Shown here piece after piece: positions 59,001 to 64,000 of a stretch of DNA of 64,000 nucleotides. The position numbers and the translations under genes were made by a program. How positions within the stretch are numbered: position 1 is the first letter of the stretch; every line of letters begins with the position of its first letter. Location of the stretch: NCBI GenBank assembly GCA_014898415.1, contig RCTD01000002.1, positions 3,116,760 through 3,180,759 of the forward strand, written 5' to 3'. The notes under the pieces were generated by a model. That model was not told the DNA's origin. It made no database searches and worked only from the letters and a program-made list of their open reading frames with translations. The DNA is from Stromatinia cepivora. Its lineage: Eukaryota > Ascomycota > Leotiomycetes > Helotiales > Sclerotiniaceae.

Positions 59001-61043
59001 TCATGAATTTTTTGGATTGAGAGATTATATGATTGAATTGAATCCTTTTGTTAATAATATAAATATTAGGAATCAAATGATATTGAAAGAAAAGAATTCA
59101 AAGCTAAATAGTTTATTAATAAAATATAGCAAAGAATCTAATTCTTACAATCCTCGTAAACATCATCGAGAGAATAGTTCTATTGATGAAAATTCGAATA
59201 AAATGATTAAAAAACTAAAAGTTTCAGAATTTCAATCATTCTCTAATACTGCTTCTTCTAGTTCTATTTTAAATCAATTATTGAAAGAATTTTTAAATAA
59301 TTCAACTACCTCTTTTCGTATCCCAAAGCAAAAGATTTTAATAAAAAGTATATTATTGAAAGTTCCTTATATTTTAGAGGTTTTGCCTACAAATAGTAGT
59401 AAATCTTTGAGTTATTTATTGACTAGCGCTTTGATTACTTCAAAAATCACTATAATGATTATCCCTTTGATTGCTTTAAAAGCTGATATTTTTAATAGAA
59501 GCCAAAAGCTTTAATATTCCTTGTTCTATTTAGGAAGAAAAACGAAAGTTTAAAAATCTTACTTTAATTAATATTGAATTAATTATCAAAGAAAGCTTTA
59601 TAGTAAAGTTGATTGAATTAATTGATCAAAAGAAGATCGATCGATTTATAATTGATGAAGTGTCATTTGTTGATTACTAATTCTAATTATCGAAATATTA
59701 TGTTTCGTTTTCGATCTCTTTTATTGAATAAATATCAATTTGTTTTTTTAACTAGGTACTTTGCCTTTTTCTATTGAAAAGCAATTAATGAATCATTTAT
59801 CTTTGAAGAATATTTCAATTATAAGAGCATCTAGTAGTTCGAAATAATATTATTTATAAAGCTAGGGTCTTTGATTCATTCAATATAGAAAAGCAATTTG
59901 CTGAAATTCAAACTTATATTGAAAATTTCAAATCTATATCATTTTTAAATGATAAGGATAAGATTATTATATTTTGTCCTTCTAAGAAAGATATAGTTTC
60001 TTTATCGAGTTTCTTGAATTGTTCCTTTTATTATTCTGATTTAGGTTTAGAGGAGCAAAATCGTATTTTAAAGAATTTCTTTACTGTTTTTGATGAATTT
60101 AATCGAATTATTATTAGTACATCTGAGTTTAGAAGAAGGAATTGATTATCCTAATATACATTTAGTTATTTATTTTAAATTTTGTTGGTCTTTTATTGGT
60201 TTTCTACAGGGTTCTAACAAAGAGGGAAGAGATTTAAGATCTAATGAATCTTATTTCTTTTATAATAAATCTGAAGAGAATAATAAAGCTGGTGATATTG
60301 ATTCAGATCGAGTTGAATTGCAGTCAATATTTAAGGGAATCTCTATATAGACGTAAAGTTATCGATCTATATTTAGATAATAATATTATTAGTGAATGTT
60401 TACCCTTTCAAGAGATGTGTGATTTGTGTACGGAGAGAGAGGAGCTAGCGAATATGCAAATTCATCATATAAGAGCTCAGAGAATTCAACGAAATAAGAA
60501 AAGAGAGCTTGTTTACACAGTAATAACTGATTTATATTCAAATAAGTGTTGGATTTGTAGTATAATTCAATTGTATGATTTGGATGAATCTTTTCAAACT
60601 GGTGATCATAAATTTAATGATTGTTCTAGTTGGAATGATTATTTAGACGATCATTTTATAGAGAAAGAAGATAAAAGATTTTAATAATTTCAATATTTCA
60701 TTAGTTCCAGAATAGTTGTTATTTTAAATGCTTATTTCCCATTCATTTTTGTTCTGTTTCTAAACGAGCTTTTAATAAAGAAGAGTGTGTTTTCCCTAAA
60801 TTTTATATGATTTTTCTTTTTGATTTTATTTGGAATACGAAACAGCAAATTCAAGATTTCATTTTCAGAGATTCTTCGAATGAATTTCTTAAATCTCTTT
60901 TTCATACTGAAATTATCAATAATCGAATTGCTTTTTACAAGAAGTTTCTTAGTAAGATTCATATCGACGAAATTGATACAGATTCTATTTATGGATTCTA
61001 TTTTCTTTTTAGGAATTTTGGTGATTCTACTTCTTCCCAATGA
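56084..61043 (+). pseudogene. Telomere-linked RecQ-type helicase, multiply broken
   Basis: The N-terminus from ATG 56084 reads MTNYQISLSPSNSFEFDINE. A Ser/Asp-rich acidic stretch lies at 57358-57560. Helicase motifs follow in several frames: motif I at 59385 (PTNSSKSL, where PTGxGKS is expected), Ia at 59460 (IPLIALKADI), II at 59647 (FIIDEVSFVDY), IV at 59963 (KIIIFCPSKKD), V at 60099-60150 (RIIISTSE... then EEGIDYPNIHLVIYF) and VI at 60190 (FIGFLQGSNKEGRD). The RecQ zinc part is represented by RRKVIDLYLD...MCDLC at 60351-60430, and CWIC with a later H..C at 60547-60625. The C-terminus ends at TGA 61041. At least five frame breaks plus loss of the P-loop glycines make it dead. Telomere-linked helicases are usual at filamentous-fungus chromosome ends. 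Confidence 0.88.
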
Positions 61044-61349
61044 TTTTCTTTCTTTTTGTTCTACCAATTTCCAATATCATATATCATATATTATTTTAAA
61101 TTTTTAATATTTTTAATAATAAAATTGAAATACAAAGATTGAAAGGTTCTATTATTGTAAGAATATAATTTATTAATATTATTATTCTTAATATGAAAAC
61201 CGATATTTTTTAGTATAGCTTTTATTTTAATAAAGAATGAATTATTATTATCTTATTTTAGAATATTGTTTTGTGAATATAAATGTGAATGAATATAATG
61301 AATAAATAAGATTTTTATAGATTGATATTTTAATATTATAATAGAATTA

Positions 61350-61850
61350 TAAAGAATTGAAATATTGAAAGATTAATATCGAAAGGGTATATTAAAAGAT
61401 TATATATTGAAGAATTAATATAAACAGATTATATATTTTATATTAAAAGATTATTTATTGAAAGATTATATATTTTATATTGAAAGAATAATTTCTATTG
61501 AAAGATTATTTATTGAAAGATTATTTATTGAAAGATTATTTATTGAAAGATTATATATTTTATATTGAAAGAATAATTTCTATTGAAAGATTATTTATTG
61601 AAAGATTATTTATTGAAAGATTATATATTGAAAGATTATATATTTTATATTGAAAGAATAATACTGAAGATTAATATTAAAAGATTATATAACCCTAAGA
61701 TTATATATTGAAAGATTATTTATTGAAAGAATAATATTAAAAGAATAATATTAAGAAATAATCTATTAAAGATTAATATTAAAAGATTATATATTGAAAG
61801 ATTATATATTGAAAGATTATATATTGAAAGATTATTTATCAAAAGATTAA
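61350..61850. repeat. attgaaagattatat-type minisatellite, distal unit
   Basis: Degenerate 15-bp units, as in the proximal unit, with stretches of exact repeats (for example 61500-61550 and 61790-61840). Confidence 0.88.
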
Positions 61851-61965
61851 TATTAAAAATAATGGAAGAATAGATTTAAATTCATATATATATATATTTA
61901 TTGAATTGATAATAATGAAAGAATAGATTCGAATTTATAATATCAATAATATTATAATAATAGTC

Positions 61966-62217
61966 CCGGTAAGCTTTTATTATAAGCTTCCTTATAGGCT
62001 TAAAAGTCCCTTGATGAGCTTTTATTATAGGCTCTCTTATAAACTTAAAAGTCCCCCAATGAGCTTTTATTATAAACTCTCTTATAAACTTAAAAATCCC
62101 TCAATGAACTTTTATTATAGATTCCCTTATAAACTTAAAAATCCCCCGATGAACTTTTATTATAAGCTCTCTTATAAACTATAAAGCCTATAAACTACTC
62201 CCGATGAACTTTCATTA
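61966..62217. repeat. 43-bp minisatellite, distal unit (about six units)
   Basis: Units begin with a variant of tcccccggtgagcttttatt (here often tcccccaatgagctt or cccgatgaactt) and end cttataaacttaaaa. The transitions relative to the proximal array are of RIP type. Confidence 0.88.
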
Positions 62218-62645
62218 TATAATTATAAATTATACAAGCATATAATTTAGACTTTATATATTTATAAGGGGGATCACCGGGAGCTAATTTTATCAATAAT
62301 GATTTTGCACATAAAATAATTTATCGGAAATTATTATTTTCATATAAATCAATTATATATAAAATTTCGACTAATAAAAACCCTATAGATATATAAAAAG
62401 AATGATCTGAAAGGTATTCAATATATGGTGATTCTAATATTAATACTTTTTAGACCTTAAAAAATCATTTTAAACTTCCCTCTTCAATTCTAAACCCTAA
62501 TTATTAATTTCTAATTAAATATTTAAAGTTTTATTAATTAATAAACCCTTATATAAACCCTAAAATTCTTTTATATATAAATGAGCATATATAAAATTAG
62601 TATAGACCTTATATAATACTAAAGTTAATTAATATTTGAAAGCCC

Positions 62646-63865
62646 TAATACTTTTTGATTAAAACTTTAATATTATTAATTTAATATTAGCTTTTTATAA
62701 ATTATATATGCTTTATTTAATCCTAATAATATAAAGGGTAAAACTTAATAAATAAAGTTTTGAGGGTATATTTTGGGGATTTAGAATACTATAATATAAG
62801 AATTCACATTATAACTTTTTGATTAGAATTTCAATATTATATATTTTAATAATAAAATTCTATAAGCTATATAAAATCTATTCAATCCTAATGATATAAA
62901 GGCAAAGTCTAATATTAGGGGGTTTATAATATAATATTTTTGGGGATTTTAGTTCAATAAATAAGGGGCTTAGGATTTAATATTTGGAGGCTTAGAATTT
63001 AATATTTGGGGAGTTAAAATTTAATATTTGAGGGCTTAGAATTCAATAAATAAGGGGCTTATAATTTAATATATTGGGGGTTATTAATTCGAAATTTGGG
63101 GATTAAAATTCAATATTTGAGGAGCTAAAATTCAATAATTGAGGGCTTAGAATTTAACATATTGGGGGCTTAGAATTCAATAAATAGGGGGCTTATAATT
63201 CAATATTTAGGGGTTTAGAATTTAATATATTAAGGGCTTAGAATTTAATATTTGGGGAGTTAAGATTTAATATTTGGGGGCTTAGAATTTAATAAATAGG
63301 GGGCTTATAATTTAATATATTGGGGAATATTAATTCGAAATTTAAAGTTCTATTATTCGAAATCTAAGAGCTTATTATTTAAAATTTTGAAGATTATTAG
63401 GGTTTATTTTCGAGTTTAGAATTTAATATTCAGAGGATTATTATTCAATATTCTAGGGGTTTATTATTTAAAATTTTGGGGATTATTATTCAATATTCTG
63501 AGGGTTTAATATTTAATATTTGGGGTTCATATTTGAATATTTAGGGGATTCTATTTCAATATTAGGGGGCTTTGAATATAACATTTAGAAGGTTTTAAAT
63601 CAATATTCGGGGTTTTTATAATATAAATGTTATTAAATTTTAGGATATTAAAGTTTGTATTGGTATTGTTTTATTTATGAGTTATTAAATATATAGATGA
63701 AATGGTATTAATATAGGCTTTAATATCTTCAAATTTAATAGTATTTTTATTTGTTTCCGGTAAGGTATTCTGTTATTTTTATATATCAACCTTATAGGGT
63801 TTAGGATAGAAGCAACCCATAAAGCTTTATAAACCCGAAGGGTAACCCGTTCGCGTATGTGCCCG
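62646..63865. repeat. Telomere-adjacent region with degenerate G-rich repeats
   Basis: From about 62930 to 63620 there are some two dozen irregularly spaced repeats of the pattern gggggcttagaatttaatatttgggg or its parts (ttaatatttgggg, aataaataggggg). All have the G-rich strand on the plus strand, as in the telomere itself. No reading frame is present. The last 60 bases before the telomere (63805-63865) lose the pattern, have balanced composition and include gaagggtaacccgttcgcg. Confidence 0.8.
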
Positions 63866-64000
63866 TTAGGGTTAGGGTTAGGGTTAGGGTTAGGGTTAGG
63901 GTTAGGGTTAGGGTTAGGGTTAGGGTTAGGGTTAGGGTTAGGGTTAGGGTTAGGGTTAGGGTTAGGGTTAGGGTTAGGGTTAGGGTTAGGGTTAGGGTTA
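63866..64000 (+). repeat. Telomere (TTAGGG)n, 22.5 units
   Basis: 135 bases of perfect TTAGGG with no variant unit, running to the last base of the window. The orientation (G-rich strand 5' to 3' toward the end) marks this as the right end of a chromosome. The array is open at the window edge, so its full length is unknown. Confidence 0.98.

Larger units (their letters stand above)
54826..62645 (+). mobile_element. Long subtelomeric helicase unit (7.8 kb)
   Basis: Order: start motif and palindrome (54826-54900), AT-rich leader (to 56083), broken telomere-linked RecQ-type helicase (56084-61043), 15-bp minisatellite (61350-61850), 43-bp minisatellite (61966-62217) and a tail ending aattaatatttgaaagccc at 62645. 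The gene is read toward the telomere. Compared with the short unit it carries more G-to-A/C-to-T changes, for example at 55620-55700. This is the last unit before the telomere-proximal repeat field. Confidence 0.9.

Overview
The window is the right end of a linear fungal chromosome. The last 135 bases (63866-64000) are an uninterrupted TTAGGG array reading toward the end. Gene structure (short GT-AG introns with CTAAC/CTAAT-type branch sites), a fungal FunK1 kinase, a DUF3431 protein, a mitochondrial sulfide:quinone oxidoreductase and very strong RIP-type C-to-T/G-to-A decay all point to a filamentous ascomycete (Pezizomycotina). Leotiomycetes such as Sclerotiniaceae fit best, but that placement is inference.

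The sequence is two-compartment. Balanced-composition islands hold the real genes: a four-exon membrane/DUF3431 gene (169-2526, minus), sulfide:quinone oxidoreductase (6311-7651, plus), a small two-exon gene (26661-26990, minus), a SET-domain gene with one frameshift (45508-46438, minus) and a two-exon FunK1 kinase (47335-49726, plus). Decayed gene remnants sit at 23070-24891, 28304-28483, 30327-31250, 31535-31830 and 50486-50674. The rest is mostly AT-rich, repeat-derived DNA.

Region 8446-22504 is a nest of mobile elements that target duplications resolve. An old 5'-truncated chromodomain Ty3/gypsy element carries a solo LTR (TSD atctc), a complete 9.1-kb copy of its own family (TSD ctatc) and a solo LTR of another family (TSD aatac). 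The inner copy in turn holds a 2.19-kb pogo/Fot1 DNA transposon (TSD TA). Region 32167-41244 is a Ty1/copia composite with three LTRs but one outer target duplication (atttg). It is split by a compact, much less decayed 1,675-bp LTR element that encodes only Gag (TSD gtaaa).

From 52241 to 62645 lie two head-to-tail subtelomeric units, analogous in layout to yeast Y' elements. The distal 7.8-kb unit contains a RIP-wrecked telomere-linked RecQ-type helicase. The proximal 2.6-kb unit is the same element with about 5.1 kb of helicase body deleted. Both keep an intact 20-bp perfect palindrome near their start. Between the distal unit and the telomere lies a field of degenerate G-rich repeats (about 62930-63620). 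I see no CRISPR array, rRNA gene or convincing tRNA. The best candidates for something new are the short/long helicase units with their preserved palindrome, the three-LTR composite, the Gag-only element, and the FunK1/SET island with its 189-bp hairpin.
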